Below, one piece after another: positions 1 through 9,220 of a stretch of DNA of 64,000 nucleotides. Every line of letters begins with the position of its first letter. The stretch's first letter is position 1. The stretch is from G963663615 sp963663615 (GTDB taxonomy: Bacteria > Bacteroidota > Ignavibacteria > Ignavibacteriales > Melioribacteraceae): positions 2,294,001-2,358,000 of the forward strand of contig OY760517.1 of assembly GCA_963663615.1 (NCBI GenBank), given 5' to 3'. The translations under genes and the position numbers were made by a program. The notes below the pieces were generated by a model. The model saw nothing but the letters and a program-made list of their open reading frames with translations, was not told where the DNA came from and searched no databases.

Positions 1-2956
1 TTTTAAATTCAAAATGTTCAGCAGCTTTATTAAGCTCAACATCAAGATTAAAATGGTGTTTCACCGTATTAAGAAACTGTACATACTTATTGTTTAAAAA
101 CTTGATGTTATTTTTACTTTCCTTTTCATAGGCAAAATCAGGTACATATTCCGCAACAAATTGTTCAAGGGCATTATCATCAAATACATTTCTGAATGAA
201 GTATATACATCTTCAAGTAGCATCCTTTCAAGCGAACGCTGTACACTATCAACACCCTCACCATTCAATCTGGTATAAAGCTCATTAATTTTACCATCGG
301 AATCATACATCTCCCTGAAATCAAGATAAATTTTATACTTGAATGCTTCCATGTATTCCTGCATACCATGCTCACCAATATCGGATGCCCTAAACAAAAA
401 TTCTTTGCCAGACACATGCTCACGGCAAGCATAAAAATGCCCATAACTTGTGTTAAGCTGTAAAGCTTCGGCAATACTTCTGGTTTCAAGCTGTTTGTGT
501 CCTCTGTTATTTACCAGTTTTCCGGTTGAGCGGGTAATCCAGCCATGTGCGGTTGAATATTTGTTATTATATATTACAAGTGATCTTTCACCATTAAATA
601 CATTTGCATAGGCAAATACATTTTCATTTACGTTTCCGTAACTATCAACAAAATCAAAAAACCAGAAATTAACAACATTACTAAATAATGCTCTCTTTCT
701 TGTAAGCGGAAAAATTTCACGTTCATGTCTTTCTACAAGCCATTCTTTTGGTGTTTCGTTGTAATAAGCACGCTTATATTCCATTCCATATTTTTCAGTA
801 TAGCCTTCAATTTGTCCGTGTGCAAACATTGGTAAACCCGGAAGAGTGACCATAAGCATACAAACACCAAAATATTTGTCATCAGTACCAAACTGTTTAA
901 TTGCTGTTTCCTCATCAGGATTACTCATGAAGTTTACATATCTTTTAAGTATTTCCGGTTCAAACTCAAGCGTATTGGAAATAAGATCCCTATATTTGTC
1001 GTTTTCTTCTTTCATCATCATATTCATGAACGCACTGTTATAAACCCTGTGCATTCCTAATGAACGAACAAAATAACCTTCCATTAACCAAAATGCTTCT
1101 GCTAGCAGAAGAGTTTCCGGCATTTCGGCATTAATTCTGTCAACAACTTCACGCCAAAACTCAACCGGATATCTTGAGTCAAATTCCTTTTCTGACATAC
1201 TGTAATCAGCACGTGAAGGTATATCCCCCCCTTTACCGGGACGAGGATACCATAACCTTGAAAAATGCCTCTTTGTTAAAGTCATGGCAGCATCAAACCT
1301 GATAACACTAAACTTGCGTGCTACCTCAAAAATTTTCTGAATTAGAGCTTCACGTACCTCGGGTTTAAGTAAATCGAGCTGAGCAGTATCATTCCATGGC
1401 ATATTAGTACCATCATTACCATGATACATATATGTTATTTTACCCGAACGGTTGTCAATTCTCTGGAAAACCACGGCAGCATCCGAATTGTTTAGGTAAC
1501 CGTCCTCTATTCTAATCTGGTAATTTGGATCGGGAGAAAGGTTCTCTCCTGTAAATGTATAACCAGGAAACGGCGGATGATCACTCTGAATAAAATAATC
1601 CGGAAACTCAGTAACCCATTTTGAAAATATACCTGTATGGTTAGGAACCATATCACTCGCCAAACGAATACCACGTTTTTTACAACGCTCATTAAGATTG
1701 TTATATGCCTCTTCACCACCAAGATCGTAGGCAATTACATAATCAAACAAGGAATAAGCCGATGCAACTGCATCAATATTTCCTCTAATGTGTTTTATTC
1801 TTTTTGAGGCGTAACTTCTTTCCCATACGCCAATTAACCAAAGCGAATTGTAATTCCATCTCGCAAGCAAATCAAGCTCTTCATCCGGTATATGATCGAG
1901 ACGGTTAATTTCGCGACCATACTTTTTGGTTAGCTGATCCAACCAAACATAAATATTCTTTGCCATCAGTACAACATTTGGCATCCATTCAATATCTTCG
2001 GTAAACTGTTCCGGTTCCTCATAATCCTTTTCTGCGTCTTCAGCATATTTATATAATGATTTGCCAAGCACAAGATTATCTGCATTATCAACTTTACCCT
2101 TGTAAACTGGTGCAACAGTAGGAGGAGCTCCAACACCACCCTCAAAATTAAAGAATACAGCATCTTCACGCATTAAATCCTTGCTACTTAGTATTCTTCT
2201 TTCATACAAGTCGAGTATTACCAGTTTCCAGTTTTTCATTATATAATCAAGCTGGTCTTCCAGATTATCAGGACTAAATAACAATGGAGTTTTTAGAAAT
2301 GTAAATATATCCTGGCTATCAGGACCAAACGGTAACTCTTCCTGAAAGAAGCTATCAAGCTCTTTCATCATTTTTGCAAACAATTCCCTGTTTTTAAGGT
2401 ATTGTTCATCAAAAAGTTCACGTAATCTTTTATTTGCGGGATTAATGTTCGAGAAATGTAAAAGCAGCATTTCCTCAAGAGTCAATTCATTATTTACTCT
2501 TGTACCGGTAACACCTTTAAGATACTGGTAATTTGTCATTCTACCTTTGTAAACACTTGTTGGCGGAAAAACAGTTAGGAAATCGTTCATAAGCATATTA
2601 ACTTTTTTCTCACCAAATATTCCATTAAGATGCTCAATAGCCCTACCCATAACTCCCGGATTTTCCGACTGCTGATATTCGTTCAGAATAAAATGAAAAA
2701 TTTCATCAAGCAACCCAATTGCATTAACCTCACCGTAAAAAACATGCTCATTTATATTTCGCTTACTGTTAATTTTTGTAACAAATTTCCTAACATGTTC
2801 ATAATTTATTAGAACAACATTTCCGTTACTGGCAAATAAGGTTTCATCAAGTTCATACTTTCTTCTTTGTTCTTTGGCTATATGAAACTCATATAAATAA
2901 TCAGAATCTTCCCTAAATTTTTGGATTAACATATCCGGTAATTCGAATCGATTCAT
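1..2956 (-). CDS. GH13 alpha-amylase-family glycoside hydrolase, partial (C-terminus beyond window)
   Basis: An open frame of 985 codons runs from an ATG at 2956 off the left edge. An AGGGGA ribosome site precedes the start. Roughly the first 380 residues are a family-specific N-terminal region I cannot assign. The TIM-barrel signatures then follow: region I DMVPNHTG (about residue 435), region II RFDAAM with the nucleophile Asp at about 555, region III LLAEAFW with the acid/base Glu at about 620, and region IV SNPDEE with the third Asp at about 681. These residues make an active retaining alpha-glucan hydrolase or transferase likely. In region IV the usual His before the Asp is Pro, so specificity may be atypical. 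No signal peptide is seen, so a cytoplasmic glucan-processing role is inferred. The substrate cannot be told from sequence. Confidence 0.88.
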   Translation of the reverse strand, partial: MNRFELPDMLIQKFREDSDYLYEFHIAKEQRRKYELDETLFASNGNVVLINYEHVRKFVTKINSKRNINEHVFYGEVNAIGLLDEIFHFILNEYQQSENPGVMGRAIEHLNGIFGEKKVNMLMNDFLTVFPPTSVYKGRMTNYQYLKGVTGTRVNNELTLEEMLLLHFSNINPANKRLRELFDEQYLKNRELFAKMMKELDSFFQEELPFGPDSQDIFTFLKTPLLFSPDNLEDQLDYIMKNWKLVILDLYERRILSSKDLMREDAVFFNFEGGVGAPPTVAPVYKGKVDNADNLVLGKSLYKYAEDAEKDYEEPEQFTEDIEWMPNVVLMAKNIYVWLDQLTKKYGREINRLDHIPDEELDLLARWNYNSLWLIGVWERSYASKRIKHIRGNIDAVASAYSLFDYVIAYDLGGEEAYNNLNERCKKRGIRLASDMVPNHTGIFSKWVTEFPDYFIQSDHPPFPGYTFTGENLSPDPNYQIRIEDGYLNNSDAAVVFQRIDNRSGKITYMYHGNDGTNMPWNDTAQLDLLKPEVREALIQKIFEVARKFSVIRFDAAMTLTKRHFSRLWYPRPGKGGDIPSRADYSMSEKEFDSRYPVEFWREVVDRINAEMPETLLLAEAFWLMEGYFVRSLGMHRVYNSAFMNMMMKEENDKYRDLISNTLEFEPEILKRYVNFMSNPDEETAIKQFGTDDKYFGVCMLMVTLPGLPMFAHGQIEGYTEKYGMEYKRAYYNETPKEWLVERHEREIFPLTRKRALFSNVVNFWFFDFVDSYGNVNENVFAYANVFNGERSLVIYNNKYSTAHGWITRSTGKLVNNRGHKQLETRSIAEALQLNTSYGHFYACREHVSGKEFLFRASDIGEHGMQEYMEAFKYKIYLDFREMYDSDGKINELYTRLNGEGVDSVQRSLERMLLEDVYTSFRNVFDDNALEQFVAEYVPDFAYEKESKNNIKFLNNKYVQFLNTVKHHFNLDVELNKAAEHFEFK

Positions 2957-3182
2957 TACGTCCCCTGTTACTATTAAATTTACTGCGTTAAAGTTAATGA
3001 GATTTTATATAAAAAATAAATAAATTTTAAATATTCTCTTAATTGTTATACACACTAAAAATGTATTATTGTAGAGTGTAATAAATTTTGGATTTTTTCA
3101 ATCGATAATATCACCTGGGGTATCATAGAAATGCTAATAAGTTAGTAGAGATCAGCATAATTAACCTAACAGGAGTTTTATA

Positions 3183-3371
3183 ATGTATTTTCGTAAAGGA
3201 ATTTCAACATTGGTTCGACTGAAAGTATTCATCGTTTTCTTGTTACTTTTTATTATACTTTTTGGTGTTGCCAAAATTAGCAAAACCGAAAGCGTTACTG
3301 GCAATTTCGAAGAACAAAACACAGAAATTACAGGCAACGATAATGAAACTTCATCAAAGCTTCCTGAATAA
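3183..3371 (+). CDS. Small single-pass membrane protein (hypothetical)
   Basis: This 62-residue frame has an AGGAG ribosome site 8 bases before its ATG, which argues that it is real despite its size. Residues 1-13 are basic, residues about 14-30 form one hydrophobic helix (VFIVFLLLFIILFGV), and the rest is an acidic, Asn/Thr-rich tail expected outside the membrane. There is no lipobox. I do not recognise a family. It lies between the divergent GH13 gene and mutS, 109 bases before mutS, and may share its transcript. Function unknown. Confidence 0.6.
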   Translation: MYFRKGISTLVRLKVFIVFLLLFIILFGVAKISKTESVTGNFEEQNTEITGNDNETSSKLPE

Positions 3372-3480
3372 AAGCTTACCAAATATCCCCTTTGTTCCCT
3401 ATATAGTTTTGTTTTTCAGAACTGCATGAAGTATATTTCTATTTAGAATTATTTTTACAATTAGGCGAAATATATTTCTT

Positions 3481-6105
3481 ATGGCAGCAACACCTCTAAT
3501 GGATCAGTATCATAAAGTTAAGGAAGAAAACCCCGATACAATTCTACTTTTTAGAGTTGGAGATTTTTTTGAAACGTTTGAGGATGATGCCAAGCTCGCC
3601 TCAAAAACTTTGGGAATTACCCTTACTAAACGCTCAAATGGCAAAACTGGTGAAACACCCCTTGCAGGTTTCCCACACCATGCACTCGATAGTTACCTAC
3701 CAAAACTGGTACGGGCAGGTTTGCGTGTTGCTATTTGTGAACAGGTAGAAAACCCCAAATTTGCAAAAGGTATTGTAAAAAGAGAAGTTACCGAAGTTGT
3801 TACTCCCGGTGTTGCATTCTCGGACAAACTACTGGATCATCGTAAAAATAATTACCTTATGTCTGCTGTTATCTTAAAAGATATAGCAGGTATCTCATTT
3901 TGTGATATTTCAACCGGGGAATTTTTTCTCTATGAAGTTCATAAAAATGATTTTCATGATCAGCTATCCCTTATAAATCCTTCTGAAATTCTGATTCCAA
4001 AATCACAGAAGGAAATATTTGAACCGCTTGTTATGAGTTATAACTCGGCTTGCCGTATCACCAGGCTTGACGACTGGCTGTTTGGTTTGGATCATTGTAA
4101 AGAACTGCTGCTTGGTCATTTTAAAACCAAAACTTTAAAAGGTTTTGGTGTTGAGCTAATGACCAACGGTATAATTTCGGCAGGTGTTATAATAAATTAT
4201 TTGCGTGAAACCCAAAAAGCCAATTTGCCGCATATAGCCAATCTTGCAATATATAATCCTTCAGATTATATGATACTGGATTACGCTACAAAAAGAAATC
4301 TTGAAATAACCTTCTCAATTTCACCGGGTGAAAAGGAAGGTACACTTATAAATATACTTGATAAAACTTGCACTCCTATGGGTGCACGACTCCTGAAAAA
4401 ATGGATTTCGGCTCCTTTGCGTAAGCTTCTGCCAATTAAACAACGTCTTGAATGTGTTGAGGAATTTGTGGGAAATGGCAATCTTCGCAAGAACATATAT
4501 GAAGAACTTAAAGAAATTGGTGATCTTGAAAGACTAATTTCGAAAGTTTGTACAGGTAGAATAAATCCCCGCGAACTTGTTAATCTTAAAACTTCGCTCA
4601 AAAAAATTCCTCTGCTAAAACAGCTGCTTGATGTCTCTTCTTCTCCAAACTTGCAGTCTATAAACCAGAATTTGCATCAGTTAACACATATCACTGAAAA
4701 AATTGAACTTGCCATTAAAGACGATCCGCCAACATCAATTACAGATGGTGGAGTAATTCGCGAGGGCTTTAATGAAGAGCTTGACGAATTAAGGAGTCTT
4801 TCGGGGAATGCAAAGGAATGGATTTCAAATCTGGTTACTTCCGAACGCGAACGTACAGGAATACCCTCACTAAAAGTTAGTTATAACAAAGTTTTCGGGT
4901 ACTATATCGAAATAAGCAATACACATAAAAATAAGGTTCCGGAAAACTACATACGAAAACAAACACTCGTTAATAGCGAAAGATATATTACCCCTGAACT
5001 TAAGGAGTACGAAGACAAGGTTATAAATGCCGAGGAAAATATCGGTAATCTTGAATATAACATTTACACAAAACTTCGTAATGAAATTGCGAAAGACTCA
5101 ATTGCAATTCAGCAAAACGCAAAACTTATTGCCATGCTCGATTGCTATGTTTCCAATGCCAGTTGTGCTGTTGAATATAATTACTCAAAACCACAGCTTA
5201 ATGAATCGGATGCATTGAATATAAAGAACGGAAGGCATCCTGTTGTTGAAAGGATTTTACCACCAGGCGAAAAGTTCACAGGAAATGATTGTAATCTCGC
5301 TAATAATACTAACCAGATAATTGTTCTTACCGGTCCGAATATGGCAGGTAAATCAGTTTATTTGCGTCAGACAGGTTTACTTGTACTAATGGCACAAGCT
5401 GGATGCTATGTACCCGCTGATAGTCTTGAGATGGGGCTAATAGACCGAATTTATACACGTGTTGGTGCCAGTGATAATATATCCGCAGGAGAAAGTACAT
5501 TCCTTGTTGAAATGCAGGAAGCTGCAAATATTCTTAATAATACAACTGCAAAAAGTCTTATACTTTTAGATGAAATTGGCAGGGGTACAAGTACATTTGA
5601 TGGTATTTCCATTGCCTGGGCAATTACCGAATACTTACATGAAAATCCTAATGTTGCCGCCAAAACACTTTTCGCAACACATTACCACGAACTAAACGAA
5701 ATGGCTGATCTTTTTCCACGTATTAAAAACTTTAAGGTAGAAGTAAGAGAGATTGATGATAAGGTAATTTTCCTCCATAAAGTATCGGAAGGTGGTGCAG
5801 ACCATAGTTATGGAATACAGGTGGCTCAAATGGCGGGTTTACCAAAATTTGTTACAAGTCGTGCAAAGGAAATTCTTGAAAACCTTGAAGGCAAGGAACT
5901 TACTCCTTACGAAGTAAAGAAACAGCGTATTGCCAAAAACAAGGGTGAAAATGATATACAGTTTAACCTGTTTGAAGTAAAGGATGACAAGTTCAGGGAA
6001 GAAGTTTCGAGTATTGATGTTGATGGACTAACACCATTACAGGCTCTGAACAAGCTAAGCGAACTAAAAAGCAAAATCGATAATGAAAAGAAAGGTAAAA
6101 CATGA
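3481..6105 (+). CDS. mutS: DNA mismatch repair protein MutS
   Basis: MutS recognises mispaired bases and small loops and starts repair with MutL. The 874-residue length is normal. The mismatch-binding motif GDFFE (Phe29, Glu31) is near the N-terminus. The connector, lever and clamp regions follow, and the ATPase carries Walker A GPNMAGKS (618-625), the Walker B region LLDEIGRGTST and the FATHYHEL signature. The C-terminal tail (DGLTPLQALNKLSELK) is the usual dimer-contact helix. The next gene starts inside the mutS stop codon (ATGA overlap), so the two are translationally linked. All expected residues are present. Confidence 0.98.
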   Translation: MAATPLMDQYHKVKEENPDTILLFRVGDFFETFEDDAKLASKTLGITLTKRSNGKTGETPLAGFPHHALDSYLPKLVRAGLRVAICEQVENPKFAKGIVKREVTEVVTPGVAFSDKLLDHRKNNYLMSAVILKDIAGISFCDISTGEFFLYEVHKNDFHDQLSLINPSEILIPKSQKEIFEPLVMSYNSACRITRLDDWLFGLDHCKELLLGHFKTKTLKGFGVELMTNGIISAGVIINYLRETQKANLPHIANLAIYNPSDYMILDYATKRNLEITFSISPGEKEGTLINILDKTCTPMGARLLKKWISAPLRKLLPIKQRLECVEEFVGNGNLRKNIYEELKEIGDLERLISKVCTGRINPRELVNLKTSLKKIPLLKQLLDVSSSPNLQSINQNLHQLTHITEKIELAIKDDPPTSITDGGVIREGFNEELDELRSLSGNAKEWISNLVTSERERTGIPSLKVSYNKVFGYYIEISNTHKNKVPENYIRKQTLVNSERYITPELKEYEDKVINAEENIGNLEYNIYTKLRNEIAKDSIAIQQNAKLIAMLDCYVSNASCAVEYNYSKPQLNESDALNIKNGRHPVVERILPPGEKFTGNDCNLANNTNQIIVLTGPNMAGKSVYLRQTGLLVLMAQAGCYVPADSLEMGLIDRIYTRVGASDNISAGESTFLVEMQEAANILNNTTAKSLILLDEIGRGTSTFDGISIAWAITEYLHENPNVAAKTLFATHYHELNEMADLFPRIKNFKVEVREIDDKVIFLHKVSEGGADHSYGIQVAQMAGLPKFVTSRAKEILENLEGKELTPYEVKKQRIAKNKGENDIQFNLFEVKDDKFREEVSSIDVDGLTPLQALNKLSELKSKIDNEKKGKT

Positions 6106-6701
6106 GAGCTTTAGTTTTATTTGCAATTTCTGCTATCCTGTTAATTTCCTGCTCAAAAAAGCCAAACTCAGCTTACGAAGTAAAACTGATTAAGCATCGC
6201 ACTGAAACAGACATCTACATGAAAAATGATCCAAACTCCCCATTTAATAAAAAAAGTAAAGTTGAATTTCATCCTCTAAACTATTTTGATGCAGATACAA
6301 ACTTTATCTACAAATCCAAACTGACCGAATTTGCCGAAAAAGACACTATTGAAATATACGGTACAAAAGGCGAACCTCGTAAAACTGTTCGATATGGTTA
6401 TTTTACTCTTAACCATAATGGCAAGCAACACAAGCTAAAAGTTTATGAAAGTAACTATAACGGTACACTTTATTACAGTTTATGGTTTACAGATAATACA
6501 ACAAACAAGGAAACCTACGGTGTGGGTCGCTATCTTGAGCTTGAACTAAACAATGATCCTGAACATGTTTATACAATAGATTTTAATTATGCATTTAACC
6601 CGTATTGTGCATATAGCCACGATTATTCCTGTGCAGTACCAACCAAAGACGATCACCTTGATATTGAAATTCGTGCTGGTGAAATGAAATTTCATGATTA
6701 G
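6102..6701 (+). CDS. DUF1684 family lipoprotein
   Basis: The protein has 199 residues and begins with a lipoprotein signal: basic start, hydrophobic stretch and lipobox LISC, with the lipidated Cys at residue 17. The C-terminal part carries the DUF1684 pattern: FNPYCAYS, then a second Cys in YSCAVP, then the LDIEIRAGE ending. These positions match what I recall of the family. DUF1684 proteins have no established reaction. The ATG overlaps the mutS stop by 4 bases and aroF follows 15 bases later, so it sits inside a mutS-aroF transcript. Periplasmic or outer-membrane location is inferred from the lipobox. Confidence 0.8.
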   Translation: MRALVLFAISAILLISCSKKPNSAYEVKLIKHRTETDIYMKNDPNSPFNKKSKVEFHPLNYFDADTNFIYKSKLTEFAEKDTIEIYGTKGEPRKTVRYGYFTLNHNGKQHKLKVYESNYNGTLYYSLWFTDNTTNKETYGVGRYLELELNNDPEHVYTIDFNYAFNPYCAYSHDYSCAVPTKDDHLDIEIRAGEMKFHD

Positions 6702-6716
6702 TCCGGAGAAACTATA

Positions 6717-7730
6717 TTGCTTGTAGCTCTAAAGAAAAATCTGGCAGAAACAGAGAAACAGGATGTAATAGCCAAAATTGAAAATATGGGCTTTTTAGTA
6801 CATCTAATTGAGGGAACAAACAAACTTGTACTTGGTGGTAATAAAAATACAGGTAGCTTTGATCCCAGAAAAATAAAAGTTATTGATGGTGTACTTGATG
6901 TTCACAAAATAACAACCCCATATACCCTAGCCGGTAAAGAATACCGAGAAGATAATACAGTTATCAAAATTGACGATGTAACAATTGGTGGTAAACAGCT
7001 AAGCATTATGGCTGGTCCATGTTCAGTTGAAAGCGAAGAACAGATATTCCGTATAGCCAAAATTGTTGCCGAAAACGGTGTTAAAATATTACGTGGAGGT
7101 GCATTTAAACCACGTTCATCACCCTATTCTTTTCAGGGACTTGGTGAGCAGGGTTTAAAGTATCTGCGGGCAGCTGCTGATGAGTATGGTCTTAAAGTGA
7201 TTACTGAAATACTGCAAAACCAGCATATTGAAATGGTGTATAAATATACCGACATATTTCAGGTTGGGGCACGTAACATGCAAAACTTTGCATTGTTAAA
7301 AGACCTCTCAACCACAAATAAACCAGTAATGATTAAGCGTGGAATTTCGGCAACTGTTGAAGAGTTACTTATGTCCGCCGAATATATACTTGCCGGGGGT
7401 AATCCAAATGTAATACTATGCGAAAGAGGAATTCGTACTTTCGAAAAATATACTAAACATACTTTCGATTTATCATCAATTCCAGTAATAAAAGACAAAA
7501 CACATTTACCAGTTATAGCAGACCCTTCTCATGCTGCTGCAATACGCAGGTACGTACCACCAATGGCACTAGCTGCTGTTGCCTCCGGTAGTGACGGACT
7601 AATGCTTGAAATTCATGATGAGCCTGAAAAAGCTTTATCTGACGGACCCCAGGCACTATTGCCTAACCAATTTGGTGAATTATTGAACTCAGCAAAAGAG
7701 ATCGCCATGGTTGTAGGTAGAAGTCTATAA
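6717..7730 (+). CDS. aroF: 3-deoxy-7-phosphoheptulonate (DAHP) synthase, type I-beta
   Basis: This enzyme condenses phosphoenolpyruvate with erythrose 4-phosphate, the first step of the shikimate pathway. Its 337 residues match the form with an N-terminal ferredoxin/ACT-like regulatory domain (about 1-70), as in Thermotoga. The catalytic barrel shows AGPCSVES, GGAFKPRSSPYSFQG, GARNMQN, KPVMIKRG, CERGIRTFE and ADPSHAA, which include the metal and phosphate ligands. The start is a TTG with a GGAGA site 7 bases upstream; no ATG fits the conserved N-terminus. Feedback control by an aromatic amino acid through the N-terminal domain is inferred from the family. Confidence 0.95.
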   Translation: MLVALKKNLAETEKQDVIAKIENMGFLVHLIEGTNKLVLGGNKNTGSFDPRKIKVIDGVLDVHKITTPYTLAGKEYREDNTVIKIDDVTIGGKQLSIMAGPCSVESEEQIFRIAKIVAENGVKILRGGAFKPRSSPYSFQGLGEQGLKYLRAAADEYGLKVITEILQNQHIEMVYKYTDIFQVGARNMQNFALLKDLSTTNKPVMIKRGISATVEELLMSAEYILAGGNPNVILCERGIRTFEKYTKHTFDLSSIPVIKDKTHLPVIADPSHAAAIRRYVPPMALAAVASGSDGLMLEIHDEPEKALSDGPQALLPNQFGELLNSAKEIAMVVGRSL

Positions 7731-7733
7731 AAA

Positions 7734-7760
7734 AAGGCAGTGCTATGGGGGCACTGCCTT
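7734..7760 (-). terminator. Intrinsic terminator between convergent aroF and ftsZ
   Basis: A perfect 10-bp inverted repeat (AAGGCAGTGC with GCACTGCCTT) encloses a 7-base loop. Read on the minus strand it is followed by a run of seven T, so it best ends the ftsZ transcript. It can also fold for aroF on the plus strand, but the following T run is weak there. Confidence 0.85.
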
Positions 7761-7850
7761 AATCAGGAAGAATTTTATATTGATTGGCAAATGTTATTTA
7801 CTAACCATCACCAATTTTATTCACAATTTTTATTAGCTTTTGCTTACTTT

Positions 7851-9197
7851 TTAACCCCTTTTCCAGTCTTTAAAATAATTTATAAAACTGGTCTCTTCGG
7901 TTTCTTTTTCAACTTTTACCGGTTCAGCTTCCTCTTCTGAGAATAATTCCGGTTCTTCTTCTGTTACCACATTATTCTGAGTGCTATAACTAAATCCGCC
8001 TGAATTTAGTACATTACTATTAAACTGACCATTATTGGCATTAACTCTGAAGATAGTAGGGATACTCATATCATCCTGTTTAATTTCACCATCATACTGC
8101 ATCATAACAGGTTCATCAGAACCGCCAACAGCAACCTTTTTAACTTCCTGTGCTTCCTGAGTAGCTTCCTGTTTAACAGTTTCAGCTTCAATAAAAGCAT
8201 CTTTTTCATTTTCTTCATTATTAAAACCGGTTGCAATAACGGTGTAAGAAACGTTTTCGCCCATTTCTTCCTTGTTAACCCAACCAAAAATAACGTTAGT
8301 TTCTTCTCCGGCTGCTTCGTAAATAACCTGGTTACCATCATCAATTTCCTGCATGGTAAGTGTATTTGAGCCAGTTACGTTTAACAATATGTTTTTTGCA
8401 CCATGAATATCAACACCTTCAAGTAAAGGTGACTTTATGGCACGTTTAGCAGCTTCAACTGCACGGTCATCGCCACTGGCAACACCACAACCCATAATTG
8501 CATCGCCGCTTTCCTTCATTACACTGCGAACGTCTGCAAAGTCAACGTTAATTATACCTGTAATAGTAATAATATCAGCTATACCACGAGTTGCTTCCCA
8601 TAATACTTCGTTAGGTTTATCGAAAGCTTCGGCAGCAGGAATATTTTTATCAAGAATGTTAAGTAATCTTTGGTTAGGAATAACAATAAGGCTATCAACA
8701 AACTGTTTAAACTCTTCAATACCCTTGTTGGCATTTTTACTGCGTTTTTTACCTTCCCAGTTAAATGGGGTAGTTACAATACCTACTACAAGAGCACCAA
8801 GCGATTTTGCTATGGATGCTACTATTGGAGCTCCACCAGTACCAGTACCACCACCCATACCGGCAGTAACAAATACCATATCGCTTCCTTTAAGAACCTT
8901 TTCAATATTTTTTCTGTCTTCTTCAACAGCTGTTTTACCAACTCTTGGATCTGCACCCGCACCAAGACCTCTGGTAATGCTATTACCAACCTGAATTTTA
9001 TGATCGGCACTACTGGTTTTAAGAACCTGTGCATCAGTATTAATAGCTACATACTCAACACCATTTAAACCGCGTTTCATCATACTTTCAATGGCATTAC
9101 ATCCACCACCGCCAACACCCACAACGCGCAATTTTGCAGGAGCAGTAACGTCTTTCTGTTCGTTGTGCATTTCGGTATCTAAAGTTATAAAACCCAT
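7851..9197 (-). CDS. ftsZ: Cell division GTPase FtsZ
   Basis: FtsZ polymerises into the Z ring that directs septation. The GTPase core carries GGGGCNA near residue 30, the tubulin signature GGGTGTGGAP, and the NVDFADVRSVM and T7-loop regions. An ideal AGGAGG site precedes the ATG. After about residue 320 comes an acidic linker of more than 100 residues rich in Glu, longer than in short-tailed FtsZ proteins. The last residues (FINYFKDWKRG) do not match the textbook FtsA-binding peptide with a Pro and Phe-Leu core, though they may serve that role. It is the last gene of the dcw cluster, 23 bases after ftsA. Confidence 0.98.
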   Translation of the reverse strand: MGFITLDTEMHNEQKDVTAPAKLRVVGVGGGGCNAIESMMKRGLNGVEYVAINTDAQVLKTSSADHKIQVGNSITRGLGAGADPRVGKTAVEEDRKNIEKVLKGSDMVFVTAGMGGGTGTGGAPIVASIAKSLGALVVGIVTTPFNWEGKKRSKNANKGIEEFKQFVDSLIVIPNQRLLNILDKNIPAAEAFDKPNEVLWEATRGIADIITITGIINVDFADVRSVMKESGDAIMGCGVASGDDRAVEAAKRAIKSPLLEGVDIHGAKNILLNVTGSNTLTMQEIDDGNQVIYEAAGEETNVIFGWVNKEEMGENVSYTVIATGFNNEENEKDAFIEAETVKQEATQEAQEVKKVAVGGSDEPVMMQYDGEIKQDDMSIPTIFRVNANNGQFNSNVLNSGGFSYSTQNNVVTEEEPELFSEEEAEPVKVEKETEETSFINYFKDWKRG

Positions 9198-9220
9198 AAT
9201 ATCCTCCTGATTGTTAAATT

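Noticed and set aside
3161..3382. 73-residue frame opposite the small membrane protein
   Set aside because: Only the plus-strand frame has a ribosome site and a membrane helix; the antisense frame is a shadow.
8437..8994. 185-residue frame opposite ftsZ
   Set aside because: It is a mirror of the strongly conserved FtsZ core, has no ribosome site and no family pattern.
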